Of a stretch of 64,000 nt of DNA, positions 9,189 through 17,175 are shown in pieces. The stretch comes from Chitinophaga barathri (lineage in GTDB: Bacteria; Bacteroidota; Bacteroidia; Chitinophagales; Chitinophagaceae). Made by a program: the position numbers and the translations under genes. The DNA lies in assembly GCF_003807585.1 (NCBI RefSeq), contig NZ_RMBX01000003.1, forward strand, positions 186,001 to 250,000, in the 5' to 3' direction. How positions within the stretch are numbered: the stretch's first letter is position 1; the number at the start of each line of letters is the position of its first letter. The notes beneath the pieces were generated by a model. The model had not been told where the DNA came from. It ran no database searches and saw only the letters and a list, made by a program, of their open reading frames with translations.

Positions 9189-11693
9189 ATGACTAAAATG
9201 AAGATACCCAAGCTATTAATTTGCTTACTAATTGTCAGCCAGGAGTTACTTGCGTCCGAAACTGCGCCGGCCAAAATACTGGTAAAACTGGAAGCCTTGG
9301 CGACGAGTAATGATGATACCTTAAGTATTCAATACTATGACCCTTTTAACTACAATATGTTCCCGGGGCCAACGGGACGAACTGAATACTATGATCTTCC
9401 AGCTAAAAGAGATATCGAAATTTCAGCCACCAGCGCAATTGTGGTAGTTATAAATCAAAAAAAGGGAAACCAGACCAGACATATGTTTCTACTACCAGGA
9501 AACAATATCACACTTCAGCTTAATCAAAATAAAATTGATGTATCTGGAGACGGTAGTCAAACATATGACTTCCTTTACAAAGACCTATATCCGAAATTCA
9601 ATCAGCTTCATCCTCCCGGAACAGCGGGAAGTGCCGCCCCAACCGACCTCAAGGACTTCACAGCCTGGAATACATATCTGGATAAAAAATCTGAGATATT
9701 ACATCATACACTCACAGAATATTCAACACTGTACCCGTCCCCAATATGGAATATAATCAAAGCAACGTTTTTAAGTTCGATTGAAAATACTCGGCAGGGA
9801 AAATTTTACCTAATTTGTGTTGATAAAAAAAAATACAGGCTTGATCAGTCGGATATAAGGAACCTTTATGATTCTCTGATACATAACAATAACCTGAAAT
9901 GGTTACTAAGTCAGACGGAAGAAATGCCTATCCCCGAACAGTATTACCGTTTCCTTGTATTGAAACAACATGTCCTGTATGATGTGAACGATCCCGAAAA
10001 TATGCGCATCTTTGCTAATCCTAAAAATAAATACCTAAATTATTTCCAGCTGATAGAAGCTAATACGCAAGGAAGATTTAAGGATCAATTGCTCACCTAC
10101 CTACTGCTTAGCCGGGTAGCCAAAGGTGGTAACACTCCCCTAGCAAACGAGTTGGCGGAGAGTGTTTACCCCAAGTTGGATCATGATGGGTATAAGCAGG
10201 TCATTAAGCAGGGGCTATCAGCCTATGCACTTGCAGCCTCCAATAGCGGAGAATTCTGGGATTTTTTGATTCTGGACAAAGATGGCAACCGTGTATCTGA
10301 TTTCAAGAACAAGGTAATTATCCTTCATCTGAATAAAAGAGGGAATATCAACCAAAACATTTTCTTTCAATCTGCGTATAAAAAATTCTCCAATAATCCA
10401 AACATACTGTTCGCAATAGTGTCAGGCGAAAATGAGAAAGCCTCAACAAAACAACAAAAAACAATAATAGAACATCCAAATAACAAAGTCCATCGCTGGT
10501 ATGCTCCCCACAGCAACGACTATCTTGATTTCAATCTATTAAATCTGGGACCAGATAATGTTCAGACTCTTGTTCTTTGCCCTACTGTAAACTACCATAT
10601 CAGTATTTATCACCCTTATATCAGAAAAAAGCTACGCATTTCAGACACAGACTCCGCTCGTTTGGACTATATCGAAAAACAAGTCACCAAAACAGATGGA
10701 CCATTTGTGTACTATAGCGGTGACACATGTTTCGTTCATAACATCAGGAATACGACCCCTTTTACAGATACCATTTACGACAAACACGTAAGTGAACAAA
10801 ACGTATATACTGATTCACAAGGAAGCCATTTTAAGGTATCCATTATGGGTAAGGCACAGCCAACACCGTCAATATACCCGCAACCGGAAAAAATGCTCGT
10901 ACTTTCCGACCTTGAAGGAAATTACAAAACTCTTCGTGAATTCTTGTTAAATCATCATGTAATTGATAAAAATTACAATTGGACATTTGGCAAAGCTCAT
11001 TTAGTCATTGCTGGGGATATTTTTGACAGAGGAACCCAGGTAACCGCATGTCTTTGGTTAATCTATTCTCTTGAAGAAAAGGCTAAAGCTGCTGGCGGAT
11101 TTGTTCACTTTATACTTGGCAATCATGAAGTAATGAATCTGACCGGAAAGTTATCATATGTTCATAAAGATTATTTCCAGTTCGCAACTATGCTTGGACG
11201 CTCCTATGAAGACCTCCTCGGGCTTAATAGCGTATTGGGTCAATGGCTTCGAAGTAAAAACATTATAGAAGTTATTGGGGAAAATCTCGTGACACATGGT
11301 GGTATAAGTCCACAGGTAAACCGGTTAAAACTTCCTATCAAAAAAATAAACGACCTCCACTTTTCTTATCTGAATAAGGCGACCATGAATACTAAAGATA
11401 GTATCATCTTACAAACTATTATTAATAGTAAAGTATCTCCTTACTGGTACAGAGAGTATTATACTACTGGCAATACCTTTAACCCTAAGGTTATAGATAC
11501 CACTCTTCAAACCTATAAAGTATCCCGGATTATCACAGGACATACCATAGTGCCGGATGTTATAAGCTACTACGGAGGAAAAGTAATCAATACAGATACT
11601 CACCATGCATCAGGAGACAGTGAAGGTCTTATGATTGAAAATGGTCTTTTATACCGAGTTATGTTGAATGGAAATAAAGAGCTACTGCCATAG
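9189..11693 (+). CDS. Thioredoxin-like/metallophosphoesterase fusion protein, exported
   Basis: An 834-residue protein with an N-terminal signal peptide (ICLLIVSQELLAS); ATG at 9198 is an alternative start. Residues about 25-330 resemble the N-terminal part of Bacteroidota TlpA-like proteins. Residues about 355-480 resemble a thioredoxin fold (LDKDGNRVSDFKNKVIILHL) but lack a CxxC pair. Residues about 569-834 are a PPP-like metallophosphoesterase: SDLEGNY (574), GDIFDRG (610), GNHE (644), HGG (H703) and GHT (H785). The first motif has Glu where the usual GDxHG has His, a variant I recall from other Bacteroidota proteins. Likely a periplasmic phosphatase acting on whatever the SusCD pair handles, possibly a phosphorylated peptide; that is inference. 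Third gene of the susCD operon. Confidence 0.85.
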   Translation: MTKMKIPKLLICLLIVSQELLASETAPAKILVKLEALATSNDDTLSIQYYDPFNYNMFPGPTGRTEYYDLPAKRDIEISATSAIVVVINQKKGNQTRHMFLLPGNNITLQLNQNKIDVSGDGSQTYDFLYKDLYPKFNQLHPPGTAGSAAPTDLKDFTAWNTYLDKKSEILHHTLTEYSTLYPSPIWNIIKATFLSSIENTRQGKFYLICVDKKKYRLDQSDIRNLYDSLIHNNNLKWLLSQTEEMPIPEQYYRFLVLKQHVLYDVNDPENMRIFANPKNKYLNYFQLIEANTQGRFKDQLLTYLLLSRVAKGGNTPLANELAESVYPKLDHDGYKQVIKQGLSAYALAASNSGEFWDFLILDKDGNRVSDFKNKVIILHLNKRGNINQNIFFQSAYKKFSNNPNILFAIVSGENEKASTKQQKTIIEHPNNKVHRWYAPHSNDYLDFNLLNLGPDNVQTLVLCPTVNYHISIYHPYIRKKLRISDTDSARLDYIEKQVTKTDGPFVYYSGDTCFVHNIRNTTPFTDTIYDKHVSEQNVYTDSQGSHFKVSIMGKAQPTPSIYPQPEKMLVLSDLEGNYKTLREFLLNHHVIDKNYNWTFGKAHLVIAGDIFDRGTQVTACLWLIYSLEEKAKAAGGFVHFILGNHEVMNLTGKLSYVHKDYFQFATMLGRSYEDLLGLNSVLGQWLRSKNIIEVIGENLVTHGGISPQVNRLKLPIKKINDLHFSYLNKATMNTKDSIILQTIINSKVSPYWYREYYTTGNTFNPKVIDTTLQTYKVSRIITGHTIVPDVISYYGGKVINTDTHHASGDSEGLMIENGLLYRVMLNGNKELLP

Positions 11694-11721
11694 TTTAGCA
11701 GTATAACTATATTTTATTGAG

Positions 11722-11758
11722 GAAGAGCCCACTGTACGAAATGTACAGTGGGCTCTTC
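11722..11758 (+). terminator. Strong terminator closing the susC-susD-phosphoesterase operon
   Basis: A perfect 16-base stem (GAAGAGCCCACTGTAC and its complement) with a GAAAT loop is followed by TATTTTC. It lies 29 bases past the stop codon and insulates the peptide gene at 11826 from the upstream operon. Confidence 0.85.
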
Positions 11759-11825
11759 TATTTTCGTATAACAAATAACAATGGCCATTGATTCATAATA
11801 TTTCCAACACCCAAAACTATTAATC

Positions 11826-12137
11826 ATGAAAAAGTATTCAATCCTCGGGTTGGCACTGATGGCTGTTTCCGCAATCACTGCCGCCTTCGTTCCTTCAAAA
11901 CAATCACTTGCTGCCGGCCAGGTAGTTGACGACGGCCACATCACTTTGTCATCAGGAGCCGGTCCTGAAAATACCTGTCGTACTGCATTGACTGGAGATG
12001 CTATCGATTGTTCTCATACACAAACCGGGAACAATGTAGCTAACAATGCATTGTCATCTACCAGTGCCAATGTACAGTTCAGCAACTCAATCAGTGATGA
12101 TGCTGGCGCCGAAACCGGAACCAGCACAGAACCTTGA
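11826..12137 (+). CDS. Small secreted Cys/Ser/Thr-rich peptide 1 (candidate precursor)
   Basis: A 103-residue protein. Residues 1-29 form a Sec-like leader (MKKYSILGLALMAVSAITAA, then SLA as a possible cleavage site). The rest is small, acidic and rich in Ser, Thr, Asn and Gly, with only two Cys residues ten apart in TCRTALTGDAIDCSHT, then SSTSANVQFSNS and ETGTSTEP. It is clearly homologous to the peptide at 14741, which keeps GHxTLS, TCRTA, GD, CxHT, SSTSANV, FSNS and ETGT. It stands between two strong hairpins (11722 and 12159), so it is probably transcribed on its own. It may be the substrate of the kinase-LanC protein at 15065, or a small DUF6520-like secreted peptide; a Sec leader is unusual for a lanthipeptide precursor. 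Function not established. Confidence 0.8.
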   Translation: MKKYSILGLALMAVSAITAAFVPSKQSLAAGQVVDDGHITLSSGAGPENTCRTALTGDAIDCSHTQTGNNVANNALSSTSANVQFSNSISDDAGAETGTSTEP

Positions 12138-12158
12138 TAGGTTTGAACCTTCATAACA

Positions 12159-12189
12159 GGAATAACGTCTCAATATGAGACGTTATTCC
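12159..12189 (+). terminator. Perfect hairpin after peptide 1
   Basis: GGAATAACGTCTCA and its exact complement form a 14-base stem with an ATA loop, starting 21 bases after the peptide 1 stop, followed by CTATTATTACC. There is no long T run, so it may be a leaky terminator or an mRNA 3' stabiliser. An ATG at 12175 lies inside the right half of the hairpin, which argues against it as the start of the next gene. Confidence 0.65.
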
Positions 12190-12222
12190 CTATTATTACC
12201 GCCATACACCATTACCTCCGAT

Positions 12223-13368
12223 ATGAAAAATTATATTATTACTTTGTTTCTGGCTGTGGCGACATTATCATGCCAGCAAGGGAAAAATCCATCTCCAAAG
12301 CATCACCATGCTGGAGCAGCCTATAATACCGTGGATATTATTCCAACGTCGGATACGATACGTTTTCTTTTAGATGAGGAATCGTTTAGTGACTTGGAAT
12401 CATGGAGTGTCCGTGAGATTTCAGGCAAAACATATATAACGTTTTTTGACCAAGTATCTGAAAGTATTAATATCTATAGTTATCCCGACAACAGTCATAT
12501 CAACAAAATTGAATTACAGCGGTTCTTTAAACCGACAACCGTCAACTCCGCCTATTTTCATAACTACGATAGCATTTTCTTAACCACACGGGAAGCGCTT
12601 TATATGATAGATAGTTCGGGAAAAAATGTCAAGAAATTTACATTTGATCGGGAAAGCAGACAAGGACGAGGTCGTATTTCACCTGAAAATCCTCTATACC
12701 TCCAACACAACACTGCATTCCTGGCAGTAAGTCCTTCAATAGATAATAGTTCGAAATCGTCTATCCGTTCCTGGAAAATGCTATGGACGGTAAACTTAGA
12801 AAACAACAAAACCAGCAGATATTATCATCTGCCAGAAATATATACTGAAAACTATTACGTAGGAAAATTAATAAAATATAGCTATTGTATGAATGATGCT
12901 GGACGTTTTGTAGTTAGTTTCGCAGCTGACACGATGTTATATGAAACCGACCTGAAAGACTACCATCATTCATATTTCGCAAAAAGCCAATATCAGTTAC
13001 AACCTATTAAATACTCAAGCAGGGATAAACTACGGGAGATTAAGGAAGAAGCAAAAGTCTATATGACATCAGACTCGTACGGCTCAGTCTATTATGATCC
13101 TTATCATCACCGATATCTACGTGTTGCTAAGCCTCCAATTTCTGAAGACGATTTTGACGCCAAAAGATATCAGCGCCCATACAGGTTGATAATCTTTGAT
13201 AAACATTTCAAAATTATAGGGGAATCAGATTTTGAAGAGGGCATAGATCTACGAAGGATGTTCTTCACCCCAGATGGAAAGATTTATGCAGAAGTCACTT
13301 CTCCTACGGATTATCAATTCAATTTTCTTCGCTTAGAATACAAAACAAACCAGGTAACCGATAAATAA
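12223..13368 (+). CDS. DUF4221-like beta-propeller lipoprotein
   Basis: A 381-residue protein from the ATG at 12223. This start gives a clean lipoprotein signal (MKNYIITLFLAVATLSCQQ, Cys 17), whereas an in-frame ATG at 12175 lies inside a hairpin and adds a non-signal extension. The body carries repeated beta-strand segments (ITFFDQVSESINIYSYP, ALYMIDSSGKNVKKF, LIIFDKHFKIIGESDFEEG, FFTPDGKIYAEV) typical of six-bladed propeller lipoproteins, as in DUF4221. Such proteins sit in the periplasm or outer membrane, and their role is unknown. It starts a tightly packed set of three genes (gaps of one base each) leading to peptide 2. Confidence 0.8.
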   Translation: MKNYIITLFLAVATLSCQQGKNPSPKHHHAGAAYNTVDIIPTSDTIRFLLDEESFSDLESWSVREISGKTYITFFDQVSESINIYSYPDNSHINKIELQRFFKPTTVNSAYFHNYDSIFLTTREALYMIDSSGKNVKKFTFDRESRQGRGRISPENPLYLQHNTAFLAVSPSIDNSSKSSIRSWKMLWTVNLENNKTSRYYHLPEIYTENYYVGKLIKYSYCMNDAGRFVVSFAADTMLYETDLKDYHHSYFAKSQYQLQPIKYSSRDKLREIKEEAKVYMTSDSYGSVYYDPYHHRYLRVAKPPISEDDFDAKRYQRPYRLIIFDKHFKIIGESDFEEGIDLRRMFFTPDGKIYAEVTSPTDYQFNFLRLEYKTNQVTDK

Positions 13369-13369
13369 C

Positions 13370-13897
13370 ATGAAGTACTTTTTTATATATATGGCATTTA
13401 TTTTATACGCCTGTAATACCAAAACAACTAATCCATCGAGAGACAGTCTTATTGAGTCCAAACAACAGCAACAAATGTTGTATGAACAACTGGCTCAACT
13501 TGTGCCTGGCTCTTTACCTGGCAATGATTCTATCTCATTTATGGTACTTCCTCTTGAAGCATCCTGCCCCTCTTGTAGAGACAAATCTCTAGATAGTATT
13601 GTCCGATTTAAAAATAGCATTCCATCAAATCATTATATCATCCTGTCTTTAAAAGGCGGAAGGAAATATGTCCGACAGTACTTTAAAAATGCAGGTCACA
13701 AACAAATACCAGATATTCCCGGTGTTTTATTCATAGACAGCATAGACAAAGCCGGTGAATTTCAGTTATATCATAACAATCCTTCGTTTTACTATGCAGT
13801 TGCTGGAAATACTTATCGAAAAATTGATGCCTTGCCACACACAGTAAAAGAGGATCTGAGAGAATTTTTTAGAGGATATCGATTAAAATCTGAATAA
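13370..13897 (+). CDS. Small lipoprotein with CxxC motif, thioredoxin-like
   Basis: A 175-residue protein. The N-terminus MKYFFIYMAFILYAC ends in a lipobox-like Cys 15, so it is probably a lipoprotein. Residues about 55-150 could form a thioredoxin-like fold: FMVLPLEASCPSCRDKSL carries a CPSC pair after a beta-strand, and GVLFIDS resembles the later strand. If so, it could act on the Cys pair of the nearby peptides, but this is inference. It starts one base after the DUF4221 gene and ends one base before the next gene. I do not recognise a named family. Confidence 0.75.
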   Translation: MKYFFIYMAFILYACNTKTTNPSRDSLIESKQQQQMLYEQLAQLVPGSLPGNDSISFMVLPLEASCPSCRDKSLDSIVRFKNSIPSNHYIILSLKGGRKYVRQYFKNAGHKQIPDIPGVLFIDSIDKAGEFQLYHNNPSFYYAVAGNTYRKIDALPHTVKEDLREFFRGYRLKSE

Positions 13898-13898
13898 A

Positions 13899-14693
13899 AT
13901 GCCCCCACATGTTAAAATAGCATTGCATACACCCATACCGGAAACCCTAAAACCGACGTTTTCGATCCGGTTGAAAAAAGAACTGGTGAAAGAGATTGGC
14001 ATCTATTATCCGCAATCCGATATTTTGTTGATTAATAGCCGTTCGGGGAGTTTTGGGGATATGATGGAAACAATGATGCGTTGTGGCATCGTAGATGAAT
14101 CCTTTAATTGGCTATTCGGTGATGGCCATGTTATAATTACCGGAAATTGTCTTGATGGTTCAGAAGAAAGCGTAAGGCTCCTTTGGCTGATTTATGCACT
14201 TGAATCGAAAGCCATACGTCGTGGCGGATATCTTCATTTTCTCCCGGGTTCTTCCGAATTGCGAAATTCTATGGGACCATGGCGTCATAACCAACCTCCA
14301 TATGCCCCTCGTAGTGCCAGATCCACCCATCGTTATGCAATTTTGTTTGATGGCAATAATGAATTATATCGATGGCTAAAGACTAAAAACGTATTAGAAA
14401 AAATAGGTAAAATAGCCATTTTTCAGTGCAACATGCCAGAAAACAGTAACCAATTCCTGCCCAAATTTCCTGGTAAAAAGTTTCCTGACAGTTTAAAAAG
14501 ATTCCTTCTATGGCGGCTGGATGATTTCTGTCAGAGCGATCTCCAGTGCATGCTCGACACTCTGCAGGTTTCCATATTGATTGTCGTAGACTCGGACAGT
14601 GGAAGAATAATTGTATCCGAACTTGGCAAATATCACTTTCGTTATTCCGATATGCCGCTTTTTATTGGAAGAAATGAATACGATAATCTATAG
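13899..14693 (+). CDS. Degenerate metallophosphoesterase paralogue without metal-binding motifs
   Basis: A 264-residue protein with no signal peptide. It aligns with the phosphoesterase domain at the end of the 9189 protein: FNWLFGDGHVIITGN here against YNWTFGKAHLVIAGD there, then LLWLIYALESKA against CLWLIYSLEEKA, and NELYRWLKTKN against GQWLRSKN. Every metal site is changed: NSRSGSF replaces SDLEGNY (46-52), GNCLDGS replaces GDIFDRG (82-88), GSSE replaces GNHE (117-120), and the HGG motif is missing. It should be catalytically dead, perhaps a binding or scaffold protein. The frame is intact, so it is not a decaying gene. It lies directly before peptide 2. Confidence 0.8.
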   Translation: MPPHVKIALHTPIPETLKPTFSIRLKKELVKEIGIYYPQSDILLINSRSGSFGDMMETMMRCGIVDESFNWLFGDGHVIITGNCLDGSEESVRLLWLIYALESKAIRRGGYLHFLPGSSELRNSMGPWRHNQPPYAPRSARSTHRYAILFDGNNELYRWLKTKNVLEKIGKIAIFQCNMPENSNQFLPKFPGKKFPDSLKRFLLWRLDDFCQSDLQCMLDTLQVSILIVVDSDSGRIIVSELGKYHFRYSDMPLFIGRNEYDNL

Positions 14694-14740
14694 ATGAGGA
14701 GTCATTGAGCGGATTTCAGAATAACGCTAAGTGCTTACAC

Positions 14741-15064
14741 ATGAAAAAAAACTATGCCCTCGATTGGATACTTATGGCCGCATCAATGGGTACGGCTCTT
14801 TTTGTCCCCATCAAAAATTCCCTGGCAGGCGGTGGAATTGTATACCAAGGACATCTGACATTGTCAACAAATTGGGAAGGATTTCAACCGGACCAAACCT
14901 GCCGAACCGCAATTGGCGGAGATGAGCTCAATTGCCATCACACAGAAACAGCCAATGATAATTACGATTTTTTGTGGTCATCTACCAGTGCCAATGTATT
15001 ATTTAGCAACTCAGTATCTTATGACAGTCCTCAATATACAGAAACCGGTACTGAACCATATTGA
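14741..15064 (+). CDS. Small secreted Cys/Ser/Thr-rich peptide 2 (candidate precursor)
   Basis: A 107-residue protein homologous to peptide 1 at 11826. The chosen ATG at 14741 gives a leader starting MKKNYALDWILMAASMGTAL, matching the MKKYS start of peptide 1; an in-frame start at 14705 adds 12 unrelated residues. The leader is less hydrophobic than that of peptide 1. The tail keeps GHLTLS, TCRTAIGGDELNCHHT with two Cys residues, SSTSANVLFSNS and TETGTEPY. It lies 47 bases after the dead phosphoesterase gene, probably in the same transcript. Its stop codon directly abuts the stop codon of the convergent kinase-LanC gene with no base between. Candidate substrate of that enzyme; function not established. 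Confidence 0.78.
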   Translation: MKKNYALDWILMAASMGTALFVPIKNSLAGGGIVYQGHLTLSTNWEGFQPDQTCRTAIGGDELNCHHTETANDNYDFLWSSTSANVLFSNSVSYDSPQYTETGTEPY

Positions 15065-17170
15065 TTAAAGTCCCGGAAAACCGAAAAGCTCTACATTTTT
15101 ATACCGGACCAAAAAATGCAAAATACCAGCATTCCCCAACATAATATTGGCCACAGGTTTTCTTTCTTTCTCGACAAACCAATAGGCTCCTCCTTTCGCC
15201 GTCAGTCTACGAGAATGTAGTACTACTTGCAGGCAATCGCCGGCCCTTTTTATGAAATGTTCCTCTTTTAATACTCTTCCTGCCTCTAAGTAAACTTCGC
15301 CCAATCCGGATACTCCATGGCACAGACTAAGTCCACCCCAGATGCTCCTTTCATCATGGTATTTCAGGGCCTCCCCAATCCATTGATGGTAAATAGTATC
15401 TCCGGTAATCTCATATGCCTTGAGAAACATAAGGGCCATTCCCGGAGTACCTTCGCACCACGAATGATCGAAAAAATGTTTACGACTAATTTTTTTCCAT
15501 GTAAGTCCTCCTGGGCAATATCCCGCTTTCGATATTAGATACTTAAGGCTTCTTTCTGCACATTCAATTGCTTCATGACGACCCGATTTCGCTCCATAAG
15601 ACAATAAAAAGTAGGTTATTCCTGCCTGTCCATTGGCAAAATGATATGCCCCTCCCTTTTGCCGGATACTCCAACTGCCGTCGGGGTGCTGCGCATTGAT
15701 AAGCTGGTTCGCAATATACTCCTCTCTTGTTCCTTCAAGCATATCCGAACAGTGAAGATTTGCAATTCCCTGACCCGCTAAACCATCCATCAATCCTAAT
15801 TTATCTGAATCACGGGACAGCATGGAAGACCAACTTTCTATAATGGCATTCTCTTTTGTAAGCAATCCCCACCGGCAACATTCCGCCAACGCCAATGCGA
15901 CCCCATCGGATCCAAAGTGCAATCCTCGGTTCGACAACTCAAAATTGTTTACATATTTGTTGCGGATAAGATCTAGTGCCTGACCAATCGGAACTGCTAT
16001 ATTCGAAACATTATATCCGGCCCCTCTGGCCCTTGAAAGAAAATAAAGCACACCTGCGGCTCCACGGTTAAAACTGGCGTACCAAGCTTTCTTTATATCA
16101 TTAGTTTGATCAGAAGATTGACTCATATGCTCGGCAAACCAGCCTTTCTCTTTGTCCGCCAGAACGGACTCGCCCAAAGTCTGTATTCCTCTTTCAATAG
16201 TCTCTGTGATAAAACTAGAAGACAATGACTGCACCGCCTTCAACGGACGAGGTATGTTATTCGCTTTGTCTCTGTAAGTTTGCTGCAATACTTTCGCAAT
16301 CATATCAGTGGTTGGTCGTAAATCTGCTTCTTTTTTCAGACATTGTTGAATTATACTAGCAATATTTACCTCTTCCACATAGAAAAGTACAGCTCTTTGC
16401 AACTCTTCCTCTGACATTCCCGAAAATTTGTAAGGTGATATTCCTGTCCATGCATGTAGCATAATTGCACCTATAGCATAGATATCCTCCTTAATAGTTG
16501 GCAACGCTGTCCTTTCTTGTTCAGGGGACATATATCCATACGTTCCTAACGTAAAAGGAGGGTCAGGATAATGTCCGCTGATAGAATAACTAAGTTCCAT
16601 ATCTATCACTGCTACTTTTCCGTTAGGCATAATCATAAAGTTATTTACAGTTACATCACGATGGACTACATCATTGTGATGCAGGACTTCCAATATCCGG
16701 ACAATCTGTTCAAGATATTCCAACATACGCATTCCTGAGTTATTACCGTCAAGCAAGGATTGGCGAAGTTCATGATCTTTCCGAATAATACTTTGCAACG
16801 GCTTCCCCTTAATATACTCCATCACCAGATAATAATTTCCATTCTCCTGAAAACTCCCTAGCAACTTCGGCATACGTACCTTACCCGCAAGCCGCTCATG
16901 CAATTCCCGTTGCCATTTCAGCCGGTCCTGAATATCTCGCCCGTATTTATCCTTTGTATCCCCCTGCGAGCCCTCTTTGATCACACAAAGCCCGAAATTG
17001 GTAAGGCCTTTAATGTAAATGCACTTCACCACATCATTCTTCTTACTCTCCTTCAGACTTTTCAAAATAATATAATAATATCCAATCCTCTTCCCACTCT
17101 TCTTCTCCGCCTTCTGGGGAATAACGGCTACTGAGCCTTCATGAAGGCTTACACTTTGTTCTGCTGCCAT
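15065..17170 (-). CDS. Ser/Thr kinase-LanC cyclase fusion (lanthionine synthetase-like, no lyase domain)
   Basis: A 701-residue protein. Residues about 30-300 form a eukaryotic-type kinase: VIKEG with Lys 65, HRDVTVNNF (Asp 172, Asn 177), VIDMELS where DFG is expected (Asp 190), SPEQE (215-219). Residues about 360-701 are a LanC-like alpha-toroid with the three expected zinc ligands, Cys 572 in SWCEGTPG and Cys 617/His 618 in LCHGVSGLGE. Class III and IV lanthionine synthetases have lyase, kinase and cyclase domains and are about 850-900 residues long; here the kinase begins almost at the N-terminus, so the lyase is absent. It could phosphorylate Ser/Thr and form thioether rings, with elimination done elsewhere, or be a signalling kinase with a LanC-like partner domain. 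It is convergent with peptide 2. Confidence 0.88.
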   Translation of the reverse strand: MAAEQSVSLHEGSVAVIPQKAEKKSGKRIGYYYIILKSLKESKKNDVVKCIYIKGLTNFGLCVIKEGSQGDTKDKYGRDIQDRLKWQRELHERLAGKVRMPKLLGSFQENGNYYLVMEYIKGKPLQSIIRKDHELRQSLLDGNNSGMRMLEYLEQIVRILEVLHHNDVVHRDVTVNNFMIMPNGKVAVIDMELSYSISGHYPDPPFTLGTYGYMSPEQERTALPTIKEDIYAIGAIMLHAWTGISPYKFSGMSEEELQRAVLFYVEEVNIASIIQQCLKKEADLRPTTDMIAKVLQQTYRDKANNIPRPLKAVQSLSSSFITETIERGIQTLGESVLADKEKGWFAEHMSQSSDQTNDIKKAWYASFNRGAAGVLYFLSRARGAGYNVSNIAVPIGQALDLIRNKYVNNFELSNRGLHFGSDGVALALAECCRWGLLTKENAIIESWSSMLSRDSDKLGLMDGLAGQGIANLHCSDMLEGTREEYIANQLINAQHPDGSWSIRQKGGAYHFANGQAGITYFLLSYGAKSGRHEAIECAERSLKYLISKAGYCPGGLTWKKISRKHFFDHSWCEGTPGMALMFLKAYEITGDTIYHQWIGEALKYHDERSIWGGLSLCHGVSGLGEVYLEAGRVLKEEHFIKRAGDCLQVVLHSRRLTAKGGAYWFVEKERKPVANIMLGNAGILHFLVRYKNVELFGFPGL

Positions 17171-17175
17171 AAGTC

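Noticed and set aside
12175..12222. ATG at 12175 as the start of the DUF4221 lipoprotein
   Set aside because: It lies within the right arm of a perfect hairpin and would put 16 polar and hydrophobic residues before a complete lipoprotein signal peptide.
15065..17170. Standard class III or IV lanthipeptide synthetase
   Set aside because: The lyase domain is absent and the protein is about 150-200 residues too short, so I call it only lanthionine-synthetase-like.
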